DNA of 64,000 bases from Stieleria magnilauensis (lineage in GTDB: Bacteria > Planctomycetota > Planctomycetia > Pirellulales > Pirellulaceae), in contig CP036432.1 of the NCBI GenBank assembly GCA_007753675.1, forward strand, positions 7,504,233 to 7,568,232, written 5' to 3'. The translations under genes and the position numbers were made by a program. The notes below the pieces were generated by a model, which ran no database searches, was not told the DNA's origin, and saw only the letters and a list, made by a program, of their open reading frames with translations. The number at the start of each line of letters is the position of its first letter. The stretch's first letter is position 1. Shown here one piece after another: positions 1 through 8,239 of this stretch.

Positions 1-49
1 GGTCACGCGGAGCGTGACGTAGGGCAAGCTGGAAGCTTACCCCACTTGG

Positions 50-1501
50 TTAGCCTTCCAGGGCGAATTGCAGCCGTGGATCGTCCAGACCCAGACGCTT
101 CATCTTTTTGTAGAGCGTCGTGCGATTGATCTCCAAGGCATCGGCCGTTGCGGCTCGGTTCCAATTGTGGCGGCGGAGGGAATGCAGGATGATCTCGCGC
201 TCGGGGCCTTCGAGTGCTTCGCGTAGACTCTTGTTTTGATAACTGGCCGGTGTCATCGCGAACGGCTTGACCGTGTTTTCGCCGGCGGCCTGTGGGATCG
301 CCGATGCCAGCGGATCAGCCACGCGGCCCAAGATCTCCGGCGGCAGATCTTCCAGTGTCAGCACGTTGTCGCGAGAGAGCAGCACCGCACGTTCGACGAC
401 GTTTTGCAATTGTCGAACATTGCCGGGCCAACGATACGATTGCAGGGTCGCCATGGCGTGTTGATCAAAGCCTTCGATTTCCCGACCGCACGTTTCAGCC
501 GCCTCGCGCAGGAAGTGGTCGACCAACAAGGGAATGTCGCCGACACGCTCACGCAGTGATGGCAGGACGATGTTGACGACGTTGATCCGGTAGTACAGAT
601 CCTGTCGAAACGAACCCTCGGTCACCGCACGGGACAGGTCTTCGTTGGTCGCCAGGATCACACGGGTATCGACCGAGTGTGTGTGCGTGCCGCCGAGTTG
701 TTCGAATTGAAATTCCTGAAGCACACGCAGCAGTTTGACTTGCATCGCCGCGGTCGCGGTTCCGATTTCGTCGAGAAACAAGGTGCCCTTGTCGGCCAAT
801 TGAAACTTGCCGACCCGGTCGCCGCTGGCACCGGTGAAGGCGCCTTTGACGTGGCCGAACAATTCGCTCTCGAGCAGATTGTCCGGTAGTGCCCCACAGG
901 CGACTTCGACGAACGGTTTGCCACGGCGGGAACTACGTTCGTGGATCGCGCGGGCGATCATGCTTTTACCCGTTCCGTTTTCGCCGGTGATCAGGATCGA
1001 TGCCCTGGCATCGGCCACACTGTCGATCACATCGAAGATTTTCATCATTCGATAGTCGTGACTGAGAATGTTCTCCAGCCCGCTTCGGCTATCGAGCCGC
1101 TGACGAAGCTTCTGGTTCTCCAGCGTGATGTCTCGTTGAGAAACGGCGCGGCTGATCGCCAAGTTCAATTCGTCGTCGATCAGCGGCTTGGTCAGCAAGT
1201 CGAACGCGCCGGCTTTGATCGCTTCGATCGCCGTGTCGGGGGTCGCGTATCCGGTCATCACCAGCACCGTGGTTTCCGGGTGCTTTTGCCGTGTGTGGTG
1301 AATCAGCTCGAACCCGTCTTCGTCACGCAGGCGGAGATCCGTGATCACCAAGTCGAAGCGATGTTCATCCTGGCTCGCCTTGGCGCCGTTTAAACAGTCC
1401 GCAATGTGGACCGTGTGCCCGATTTCCCGCAGCCATTCGGCCATCGACTGGACCAAGTGCCAATCATCGTCGACAAGCAAAATGGAGGCGGGTTGATTCA
1501 T
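50..1501 (-). CDS. NtrC-family sigma-54-dependent response regulator
   Basis: A 483-residue three-domain transcription activator. The receiver domain (about 1-120) has the acidic pair near residues 11-12, phosphoacceptor Asp55 (in VITDLRL) and Lys105 (LLTKPL). The central AAA+ domain (about 145-380) has Walker A GENGTGKS (173-180), the sigma-54 contact loop GAFTGA (220-225) and Walker B TLFLDEIG. The C-terminus has a Fis-type helix-turn-helix (RAATADALEINRTTLYKKMK). The family binds enhancer sites and drives open-complex formation by sigma-54 RNA polymerase. No histidine kinase gene is visible in the window. Candidate -24/-12 promoters upstream of the nitrate and cytochrome clusters make those operons plausible targets, but this is inference from position. 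Confidence 0.95.
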   Translation of the reverse strand: MNQPASILLVDDDWHLVQSMAEWLREIGHTVHIADCLNGAKASQDEHRFDLVITDLRLRDEDGFELIHHTRQKHPETTVLVMTGYATPDTAIEAIKAGAFDLLTKPLIDDELNLAISRAVSQRDITLENQKLRQRLDSRSGLENILSHDYRMMKIFDVIDSVADARASILITGENGTGKSMIARAIHERSSRRGKPFVEVACGALPDNLLESELFGHVKGAFTGASGDRVGKFQLADKGTLFLDEIGTATAAMQVKLLRVLQEFQFEQLGGTHTHSVDTRVILATNEDLSRAVTEGSFRQDLYYRINVVNIVLPSLRERVGDIPLLVDHFLREAAETCGREIEGFDQHAMATLQSYRWPGNVRQLQNVVERAVLLSRDNVLTLEDLPPEILGRVADPLASAIPQAAGENTVKPFAMTPASYQNKSLREALEGPEREIILHSLRRHNWNRAATADALEINRTTLYKKMKRLGLDDPRLQFALEG

Positions 1502-1807
1502 GTCGGGCGTGGGGATCGTGCGAGGAATGGGGCCGAGCGCGGTGCAGCGCGTTCTCTCTCACGTTTTCCTAGGTCGCCGTTAGCGTCAGGGCAAAATCCA
1601 AATCACGCGTTTCATTCTGCCTGCCCCCCGATCTTACCCCTGCCGTAGTGAACTTGTACTTATTTTAGGGGGTAGGGGTGGGGCGATATGCGAAAAATTC
1701 TCGTATTAACCCCACACTCCAGGCGCAAATACGCCATTTTTAGGAGTGTTCGCTCCTGGCGTTTGCAGGAGCGGTTTGGAATCAAAACAGAGGCACGTAG
1801 GATCGCA
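1502..1807. other. Divergent intergenic region between two response regulator genes
   Basis: About 300 bp separates the leftward NtrC-type gene from the rightward LuxR-type regulator, so it should hold promoters for both. The visible structure is a perfect 7-bp hairpin (GCTCCTG at 1752-1758 with CAGGAGC at 1766-1772), overlapped by an alternative AGGAG/CTCCT pairing (1742-1746 and 1753-1757). These lie in what would be the leader of the LuxR-type gene. No convincing -35/-10 pair was identified. Confidence 0.4.
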
Positions 1808-2449
1808 ATGTCGTTAAAAACGCTGGTCGTCGACGACCATGAAGCAGCTCGTCTCGGGCTCATGGAATTATTGGTCGGGACGGCGATCAGTGTCGCGCAA
1901 ACGGTTCCCGACGGTGAGAGCGCGCTGCGGTATCTGGACGAAGACCGCTTCGACGCGGTGCTGATCGATGTTCAGATGAAGAAGATGGATGGTTTGACGC
2001 TGTTAACGTCGATTCGCCAAGCGCATCCCAACTTGCCGGTCGTCCTGATCAGCGCGTACGACTACCCCGTTTACCTTGCCCGCGCGGTTGCCAATGGGGC
2101 TCACGATTACGTGCTCAAGAGTGATTCGGCAACCAAGATCGAACAGACGCTCAGTCATGCGTGTGAGAACGGATCGGCGTACCCGGGCGGTCGTCTGGAC
2201 AACGTCCGCAAAAAGATGTCCGAGACGATCCGCTCGACACAACTTCCGCCGGAATTGCCGGTGACGTCTCGCGAGGCCCAGGTGCTCCGTCACATCGCGT
2301 TCGGGTTGAGCAACCGGGAGATCGCCAAGTCGTTGGGGATCAGTGTCGAGACCGTCAAGGAACACGTGCAGAACATCTTGCGCAAGACGGGGGCCTCGGA
2401 TCGCACCGACGTTGCGGTCCGGGCCGTTCGTCTGGGGTTGGTCGACTAG
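1808..2449 (+). CDS. LuxR/NarL-family response regulator
   Basis: A 213-residue two-domain regulator. The receiver domain has the acidic pair at residues 9-10, phosphoacceptor Asp54 (VLIDVQM) and the conserved Lys (YVLKSDS). The C-terminal LuxR-type helix-turn-helix spans roughly 150-213 (SREAQVLRHIAFGLSNREIA, then SVETVKEHVQNILRKTG). The open frame extends 40 codons upstream, but the receiver fold begins at the ATG at 1808, which is the start chosen. Its stop is 5 bp from the convergent end of the nitrate operon. No cognate kinase is visible. NarL-like regulators often respond to nitrate/nitrite, but here that is only suggested by position. Confidence 0.9.
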   Translation: MSLKTLVVDDHEAARLGLMELLVGTAISVAQTVPDGESALRYLDEDRFDAVLIDVQMKKMDGLTLLTSIRQAHPNLPVVLISAYDYPVYLARAVANGAHDYVLKSDSATKIEQTLSHACENGSAYPGGRLDNVRKKMSETIRSTQLPPELPVTSREAQVLRHIAFGLSNREIAKSLGISVETVKEHVQNILRKTGASDRTDVAVRAVRLGLVD

Positions 2450-2454
2450 AAGTC

Positions 2455-4071
2455 TTAATACACGTCGCGGACGTAGCGTTTCTCTTTGCTCAGTTTCGCG
2501 ACATAGTCGGCGGCGGCCTGTTCGGACAGCCCGCCTTGGGAGGCGATGATCGACTTGAGCGTGCGATCGACGTCGACGGCCATGCGGCTGGCGTCGCCAC
2601 AAACGTAGAAATGGGCTCCCGCTTGCAGCCAGCTCCACAGTTCGGCAGCGTTCTGCTTCATGCGATCTTGGACATAGACTTTTTCCGTCCCGTCGCGACT
2701 GAACGCCGTGTCCAACCGGGTTAACAATCCGGAGTCGAGGTACGACTGCAATTCCTGCTGGTACAAGAAGTCGGTGGCGGCATGTTGGTCGCCGAAGAAC
2801 AACCAATTCTTGCCCGTCGCCTTGGTCGCCTCTCGATCTTGCAGAAACGCCAAGAACGGAGCGATGCCGGTTCCCGGACCGACCATGATCATCGGCTTGG
2901 TGGGATCGGCAGGGACGGTGAACCCGCCGTGATTGGCTTGCGTGAACACGCGGAGGGTCGCTCCGGGTTCCAAGCGATCGGCGAGCATCGTGCTGGCGGC
3001 GCCCTTTCGCAATCGTCCGTTTCGATCGTAGGTGACTTTGCCAACGGTCAGATGGACCTGGTTGCCGACGCACGCTTGGCTACTGGCGATCGAATACAGT
3101 CGCGGGTTCAAGGGCGAGAGTGTTTCGAGAAACTCGGTGGCACTGATCGGCACATCGCCTGCCAGCTGCAAGACATCCAAAACGTCAAAGCCCTCCGGTG
3201 CACCTTCTTCGAGCATTTGTGAGAGCTGCGATTTTATTTCTGGATCGGAAACACGGCTCAGTGCCAGTTCCAATAACTCGTCGCTCGGGTCTCTCAGGCA
3301 AAAGTCTTCGCGGAGCGCGTTGGCGAGTGATTTGGGGTCGCCCGCCGGGGTGACGGTCAGCAGATTGGGATCGGCGCCGATGGCCGCGACGATGGTTTCG
3401 ACCAATTCGTCACAGTTGGTCGGGTAGATTCCCAGCGCGTCACCGACGTCGTATTTGATTCCTGAATCTGCCAGATCGATGGCGATGTGTCGTGTGTCTT
3501 TGGCCGAGCCTTCACCGTTAAGCGGTCTCGATTCGATCAACTTGGCTACGTACGGCGTTTTCCGCGAGTATCCCGGTTGCGACGACCCGTTGGCCGCGCT
3601 GCCGTTGGCCGGTTTGACGGGCGATGCGCCGCTGTCACCGGATTCCTTGAGCACCTGTTTGATCATTTTCGCGGTTTCTTTCCCGCCGGGACTGCAGAGC
3701 GTCAGGTTGGTTTCTTCCCCCGATGCGATGGCTTCGCTGTAGGACTTGCAAAGGTAGCCGCAGGAACCACAATCCAATTGCGCCATCGCCGCCATCAAGC
3801 GTCGCTCGACGGGCTTGCCGTCGGCCAACTGCATGCGATCGACGATCGGCAGTGAATCGTCGTGCCAGGGAAAGTCTTCCTCTTCTTCCTTGTTCTGTTC
3901 GACAACACCCGGCAACGCGTCGGCTGAAAGGCCGGCGGCGTTCATCACGGCCGAGGCGTCGCCGCCGGGTTGCATGCCCATCATGCCTGAGAAAAAACCG
4001 TTCAGCCAGGCACGTTGTTCGTCGTTGAAAGGTGCCGTTTCAGGAATAAAGCTGGTTGTCATGGCGGTCAA
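2455..4071 (-). CDS. CysJ-like NAD(P)H:FAD reductase with N-terminal [4Fe-4S] domain
   Basis: Likely supplies electrons from NAD(P)H to the neighbouring nitrite reductase (inference from context). The C-terminal two thirds match the FAD/NADP module of CysJ: FAD motif RLYSIASS (about 324-331), NADP motif VGPGTGIAPF (about 397-406), LFFGDQ, YVCGDASRMAVDV, and the C-terminal KRYVRDVY ending in an aromatic residue. The flavodoxin domain of CysJ is absent. Instead residues 101-126 carry Cys101, Cys104, Cys108 and Cys126 in the pattern CGSCGYLC...EAIASGE...CSPGG, typical of the RnfB-type Fe-S domain. Residues 15-30 resemble the NirA N-terminus. It is the last gene of the operon, 46 bp after nirA. 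Automatic pipelines would probably call it sulfite reductase alpha subunit. Confidence is high for the enzyme type and moderate for its role. Confidence 0.85.
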   Translation of the reverse strand: MTAMTTSFIPETAPFNDEQRAWLNGFFSGMMGMQPGGDASAVMNAAGLSADALPGVVEQNKEEEEDFPWHDDSLPIVDRMQLADGKPVERRLMAAMAQLDCGSCGYLCKSYSEAIASGEETNLTLCSPGGKETAKMIKQVLKESGDSGASPVKPANGSAANGSSQPGYSRKTPYVAKLIESRPLNGEGSAKDTRHIAIDLADSGIKYDVGDALGIYPTNCDELVETIVAAIGADPNLLTVTPAGDPKSLANALREDFCLRDPSDELLELALSRVSDPEIKSQLSQMLEEGAPEGFDVLDVLQLAGDVPISATEFLETLSPLNPRLYSIASSQACVGNQVHLTVGKVTYDRNGRLRKGAASTMLADRLEPGATLRVFTQANHGGFTVPADPTKPMIMVGPGTGIAPFLAFLQDREATKATGKNWLFFGDQHAATDFLYQQELQSYLDSGLLTRLDTAFSRDGTEKVYVQDRMKQNAAELWSWLQAGAHFYVCGDASRMAVDVDRTLKSIIASQGGLSEQAAADYVAKLSKEKRYVRDVY

Positions 4072-4117
4072 TTGGGGGAAGGAGTCGAATCTTCTTGGGT
4101 TGTCAGTGGAGAGCGGT

Positions 4118-5932
4118 TCAAACCAAGGCTCTGGCGAGGGCCTTCAATTCGTCATCGGAGGATCGAGACGTGAATTCAACAAACGTCTCGCCCTCGTGTC
4201 GTTGTTCCAGATAACCGCCGATGATGGCGGAGACCAGGTCAGGCAAATCTTCGTACGCGACCGATTCAAAGATCAGCCGAGCGATGCCCTGGCGGTCGCC
4301 CCAGCCGCCGCCCAGGTGCACGTGGTACCCGTCGACCATGTCGTCGCCTTTCTCGACCTTGCAGCCGAGCAGACCGATGTCACCGATGTAGTGCTGGGCA
4401 CAACTGTGATGGCAACCGGTCAGATGGATGTTGATCGGGCTGTCGAGTTTGAATTGAGACTCAAGGTGCCGGGCCAACGCCATCGCCTGGGTTTTGGTTT
4501 CTGCCGCGGCGAATTTGCAGCCGCCGCTACCGGTACAGGCCACCAGTCCGGCTCGAAAGCTGCTCGCTTCGTAACCGAGTCCGAGTTCGGTCAGTCGTTC
4601 CTTGACCGCATCGATGTCTTCGTCGGCGAGATTGGGGATCAACAGGTTTTGCCAGACCGTCAGACGGATCTCACCGTTACCAAACTCGTCGGCGATTTGC
4701 GCCAGCCCGCGAGCCTGGTCACTGGTCATGCGTCCGACCGGCAACACGACGCCGACGTAGTTCTTCTTCGTTTGGGCTTGAGGGTGAAACCCGATATGGG
4801 CCAAACGGTCCTCCGCGACCGATCGGGTCAATTTAGATTCGTCGAAACGGCCCAGTGTCCAACCGAGTTGTTCTTCGACGGCGGCGACAAATTTGTCGAA
4901 TCCCCAGTCGTCCAGCACATACTTCAGTCTCGCTTTCTTGCGATCGGTGCGATCACCGGATTTGACGAAGACGCGAACGATGGCGCCGGCGACGGCCAGG
5001 CATTGGTCGGGGCGAAGCAAGACGCCGGTCGGACGGGCGAAGTCTTTGTGCCCGGTGATGCCGCCGAGGGTGAGTTGAAAGTACACGCCGGCGGGAAAGT
5101 CGGCCGTCGCGTGTTCTTCGTCGATGCGGACCGCGTGAAAGCCGATGTCGTTGGTGTCGTCCAGGGCGCTGATGGTGCCCCCGCCGTCAAACGCGATGTT
5201 GAATTTTCGCGGCAGCCCATACATTTCTCGACTGTTCAAAATGTAGTGGTGCATCCGCTTGGCCAAAGGAATCGTCTCGATCAATTCGCACGTGTCGATA
5301 CCCGATAGCGGACTTGCCGTGCAGTTGCGGATGTTGTCACCGCCCGAACCGAGGCTGACGATATCCAATTCACGCAACCCGTACAGAATGTTCATCGCTT
5401 GATCGGCGGGGATCTCGCGGTATTGCAGGTTGGCCCGAGTGGTCACGTCCATAAAACCGCCGGCCGAACGATCGGCCAGGTCAGCCAGCCCTGACAGTTG
5501 CCAGGCCCGAAGCGATCCACCCGGAATCCGCATGCGGCACATGTAGCTGTTCTGTGCCGGCGCGACGTAGAACAGACCGTGGAATTTTTGCAGGAACACG
5601 TCGGTCCCTTTGGGGAACTCGCCGGCATCACTACGGGCCTGCATCTCGTCCCAGATGTCCAGCGGGTTCTTCTCTCGTTTGGCGAGTTCTTCCTTGCAGA
5701 GTGTCTTGCCGGCGGACTCAGTTTCTTGCTGGGCGATCAGTGCGATCTTTTCGGGGCCGACCGGCAGCGTCGTCGTCGTGGTGCTGCCGACGGTGATCGA
5801 TGCATCGCCGCCGCAGCTGCTGCCGTTGCTGATCACCGGCAATCCGCTGACGGCGCGCGCCACATCCGCGCCGAACGCGAATCCGGAAAGAAATTGTTTT
5901 TGTTCCTCGGTGAACGCTTTATCGTTGGACAT
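4118..5932 (-). CDS. nirA: NirA-family siroheme nitrite reductase
   Basis: A 604-residue nitrite/sulfite reductase of the ferredoxin-type fold, expected to carry out the six-electron reduction of nitrite to ammonium in the cytoplasm. The siroheme/[4Fe-4S] cysteines are visible in the two canonical blocks ACTGSGGC (C-x5-C, about residue 475) and GCHHSC (C-x3-C, about residue 513), followed by AQHYIGDIGLLG. Substrate-site arginine motifs (MDVTTRANLQYR, NIRNCTASP) are present. An N-terminal extension of roughly 60 residues contains FTEEQKQFLSGFAFG, similar to the start of the downstream flavoprotein. It sits 18 bp after the nitrate reductase gene, which favours nitrite over sulfite as substrate. 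Confidence 0.92.
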   Translation of the reverse strand: MSNDKAFTEEQKQFLSGFAFGADVARAVSGLPVISNGSSCGGDASITVGSTTTTTLPVGPEKIALIAQQETESAGKTLCKEELAKREKNPLDIWDEMQARSDAGEFPKGTDVFLQKFHGLFYVAPAQNSYMCRMRIPGGSLRAWQLSGLADLADRSAGGFMDVTTRANLQYREIPADQAMNILYGLRELDIVSLGSGGDNIRNCTASPLSGIDTCELIETIPLAKRMHHYILNSREMYGLPRKFNIAFDGGGTISALDDTNDIGFHAVRIDEEHATADFPAGVYFQLTLGGITGHKDFARPTGVLLRPDQCLAVAGAIVRVFVKSGDRTDRKKARLKYVLDDWGFDKFVAAVEEQLGWTLGRFDESKLTRSVAEDRLAHIGFHPQAQTKKNYVGVVLPVGRMTSDQARGLAQIADEFGNGEIRLTVWQNLLIPNLADEDIDAVKERLTELGLGYEASSFRAGLVACTGSGGCKFAAAETKTQAMALARHLESQFKLDSPINIHLTGCHHSCAQHYIGDIGLLGCKVEKGDDMVDGYHVHLGGGWGDRQGIARLIFESVAYEDLPDLVSAIIGGYLEQRHEGETFVEFTSRSSDDELKALARALV

Positions 5933-5950
5933 GGTCAGACGGGTCGTTGA

Positions 5951-8227
5951 TCAGTGGGTTGAGGCGGATGAGGCTTTGCCGATCGCCACGGCACAGTCCT
6001 TGAAACTCGGTTGCCGTGAATGGGGATCGAAATGCCGCAGTGTCAATTCATTGATGATGTCGTAGTGCATCGGGATGAACGCTTGATTTTGCTGGACGGT
6101 GGGTGTGACCATCGCGGTGACGAAGACTTCGCCGCGACGCGAACGCACCGACACCATGTCACCGTTGTGAACACCGATCAAACTGGCGTCGGTCGGATGG
6201 ATTTCGACATACGGCCGCTCGGGGTAGAGCTTTCGCAGAACCTTGCTCTTGCTGGTTCGTGTTTGCGTGTGCCATTGGCTGACCGTGCCGCGACCGGACA
6301 TCAACAGCGTCGGGTAGTCTTGGTCCGGCGGTTCGGGCATCGGAGTGATGTTGTCCACGATCAATCGCGCCTTGGCGTCCGGATGACAGAACGATCCGTC
6401 GGCAAACAGTCGACGTTCCTGGGGCGGCGTCGCGTGTGCCGCTGCGTCTTCACGCGACCATGGCCACTGGATGCCGCCGCATTGATCCAGCTGCCGATAG
6501 CCCTTGATTCCACTGATGTCACAGGGGCGGCCTTCGCTGGCCGCTTGCATTTTTTCGAACACGGCTTCGGGGTGTGTCCAATCAGCAAACATGGCTTCGA
6601 CACCCCAGTAGGCGGCGATGGCACGAAAGATCTGGAAATCCGCCAGCGCTTCTCCGGGGGCTTTGCGGACTTTCTTGAGCAGCCCGTACCGCCGTTCGCT
6701 GTTGATGAACGTGCCTTCTTTTTCGCCCCAACCCGCCGCCGGCAACACCAAATCGGCGTGTTGTGCGGTCGCGGTGGATGCGTACATGTCTTGCACCACC
6801 AGGAAGTCGAGCTTGTCGAGCAACTCCTTGAAGTCGCCTCGGTCGATCCAGCTGTGTGCCGGGTTGGTGGCAATCACCCACAGCCCTTTGATTTCGTCGT
6901 TGCGGATCCCTTCGACGATTCGGTCGTAGGACCAACCGGTTTCGGTGGGGATTTTGTCCACATCGATCCCCAAGATGTCGGCGACACGTTGGCGATCTTC
7001 GGCCGATTCGAACTTGTGGTGGCCGAATAGGTTGGTCGTGCTGCTCCACAACCGCGAGCCCATCGCGTTGCACTGTCCGGTGATGCTGTTGGCCCCGGTT
7101 CCGGGACGTCCGATGTTGCCGGTGATCAAGGCGATGTTGATCATCGCCTGGGCGGTTCGAGTTCCCTCGTAACTTTGATTGACGCCCATCGTCCACCATA
7201 GCGACGCCGCCTTTGCCTGACCGATCGATTCGGCGGCGCGACGAATCTCGTCGGCGGAGATGCCGGCAGCGGGGCCGACGGCGTCGGGGGTAAACGCTGC
7301 GACGTGGGCGGCCAGATCATCGTATCCGGTCGTGTGTGCCGCGATGAATTCGTGATCGATCAAATCCGATGCGATCAGGTGCTGGGTGATCGCATACAGA
7401 ATGGCCAGATCGTTCTTGGGACGCAGCTGCAAATGCTGGGTCGCGGCCATCGCCGTTTCGGTCCGGCGGGGATCCAGCACAATGATCTCGGGCGAATTGG
7501 GATTGCGGAGCACGCGTTCCCACATGATCGGGTGCCCGATGCAGGGGTTTGCGCCCACGAAAACCAGACAATCGCTCTGTTGGAAATCGTCATAGGTGTA
7601 TGGCGGCGCGTCGAACCCGAACGATTCTTTGTAGGCGGTCACGGCGGTGGCCATGCACTGCCGCGTGTTGCCGTCGCCGTGCAACATTCCCATCCCGAAC
7701 TTTGCCAGCGCGCCGAGGAACGCCATCTCTTCGCAGGGGATTTGCCCGGTGCTGAGAAACGCGACCGAATCGTTGCCGTGTTCGGATTGGATGGCCTTGA
7801 AACGTTCGGTAAAGGTCGTCAGTGCGGTGTCCCAATCGACTCGTTTGAGTTCGCCATGGGAGTCGCGCAGCAACGGGTGGGTCGCTCGGTCATCGGCGTC
7901 GAGCACCTCCAGGGCTTCCCACCCCTTGGGGCAAGCCATGCCCAGGTTGACCGGGTAATCGGTTTCGGGAGTCAACCCGACGGCTTGTCCGTCGCGGACG
8001 TGAAGCCGTAGTCCGCAACCTGTCGCACAGTAACCGCAGGCGGCCACGGTGGTTGTTTCGGCCCGCAACGACTCGGGTGTCATCCCCAGCCCATGATCGC
8101 CCGGGTTGAGCAGCAGTTCGCGGGTCATCTTGCCCGTGCGAGCCTGCAGCAGCTGGGGAAGCTCAAACGACTTCGGGCGACGCTCTTCGCTTAGTTGCGT
8201 CAATGATTTGGGGGTTCCAATGCTCAT
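5951..8227 (-). CDS. narB: Assimilatory nitrate reductase, molybdopterin catalytic subunit
   Basis: A 758-residue molybdenum bis-MGD oxidoreductase of the NarB/NasA type. The N-terminal [4Fe-4S] ligands are Cys64, Cys67, Cys71 and Cys99 (CGYCATGC ... ACPKG). A probable Mo-ligating Cys lies in NTRQCMATA. The middle has WTMGVNQS and [15 protein letters not shown], and the C-terminus carries the molybdopterin dinucleotide-binding fold ([17 protein letters not shown]). There is no Tat signal, so the enzyme is cytoplasmic. It does not have the C-terminal 2Fe-2S extension of some NasA proteins. It lies 12 bp after the DmsBC fusion and 18 bp before nirA, consistent with nitrate reduction feeding directly into nitrite reduction. 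Confidence 0.9.
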   Translation of the reverse strand: MSIGTPKSLTQLSEERRPKSFELPQLLQARTGKMTRELLLNPGDHGLGMTPESLRAETTTVAACGYCATGCGLRLHVRDGQAVGLTPETDYPVNLGMACPKGWEALEVLDADDRATHPLLRDSHGELKRVDWDTALTTFTERFKAIQSEHGNDSVAFLSTGQIPCEEMAFLGALAKFGMGMLHGDGNTRQCMATAVTAYKESFGFDAPPYTYDDFQQSDCLVFVGANPCIGHPIMWERVLRNPNSPEIIVLDPRRTETAMAATQHLQLRPKNDLAILYAITQHLIASDLIDHEFIAAHTTGYDDLAAHVAAFTPDAVGPAAGISADEIRRAAESIGQAKAASLWWTMGVNQSYEGTRTAQAMINIALITGNIGRPGTGANSITGQCNAMGSRLWSSTTNLFGHHKFESAEDRQRVADILGIDVDKIPTETGWSYDRIVEGIRNDEIKGLWVIATNPAHSWIDRGDFKELLDKLDFLVVQDMYASTATAQHADLVLPAAGWGEKEGTFINSERRYGLLKKVRKAPGEALADFQIFRAIAAYWGVEAMFADWTHPEAVFEKMQAASEGRPCDISGIKGYRQLDQCGGIQWPWSREDAAAHATPPQERRLFADGSFCHPDAKARLIVDNITPMPEPPDQDYPTLLMSGRGTVSQWHTQTRTSKSKVLRKLYPERPYVEIHPTDASLIGVHNGDMVSVRSRRGEVFVTAMVTPTVQQNQAFIPMHYDIINELTLRHFDPHSRQPSFKDCAVAIGKASSASTH

Positions 8228-8239
8228 TGCGGTGGTCTC

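Noticed and set aside
3815-5308. Open frame of about 500 codons antisense to the reductase and nirA genes
   Set aside because: Composition-driven shadow; the opposite strand holds two recognisable enzymes.
2455-5932. Sulfite reductase (CysI/CysJ) interpretation of the two reductase genes
   Set aside because: They sit in one operon with nitrate transport and nitrate reductase genes; no sulfur genes are near.
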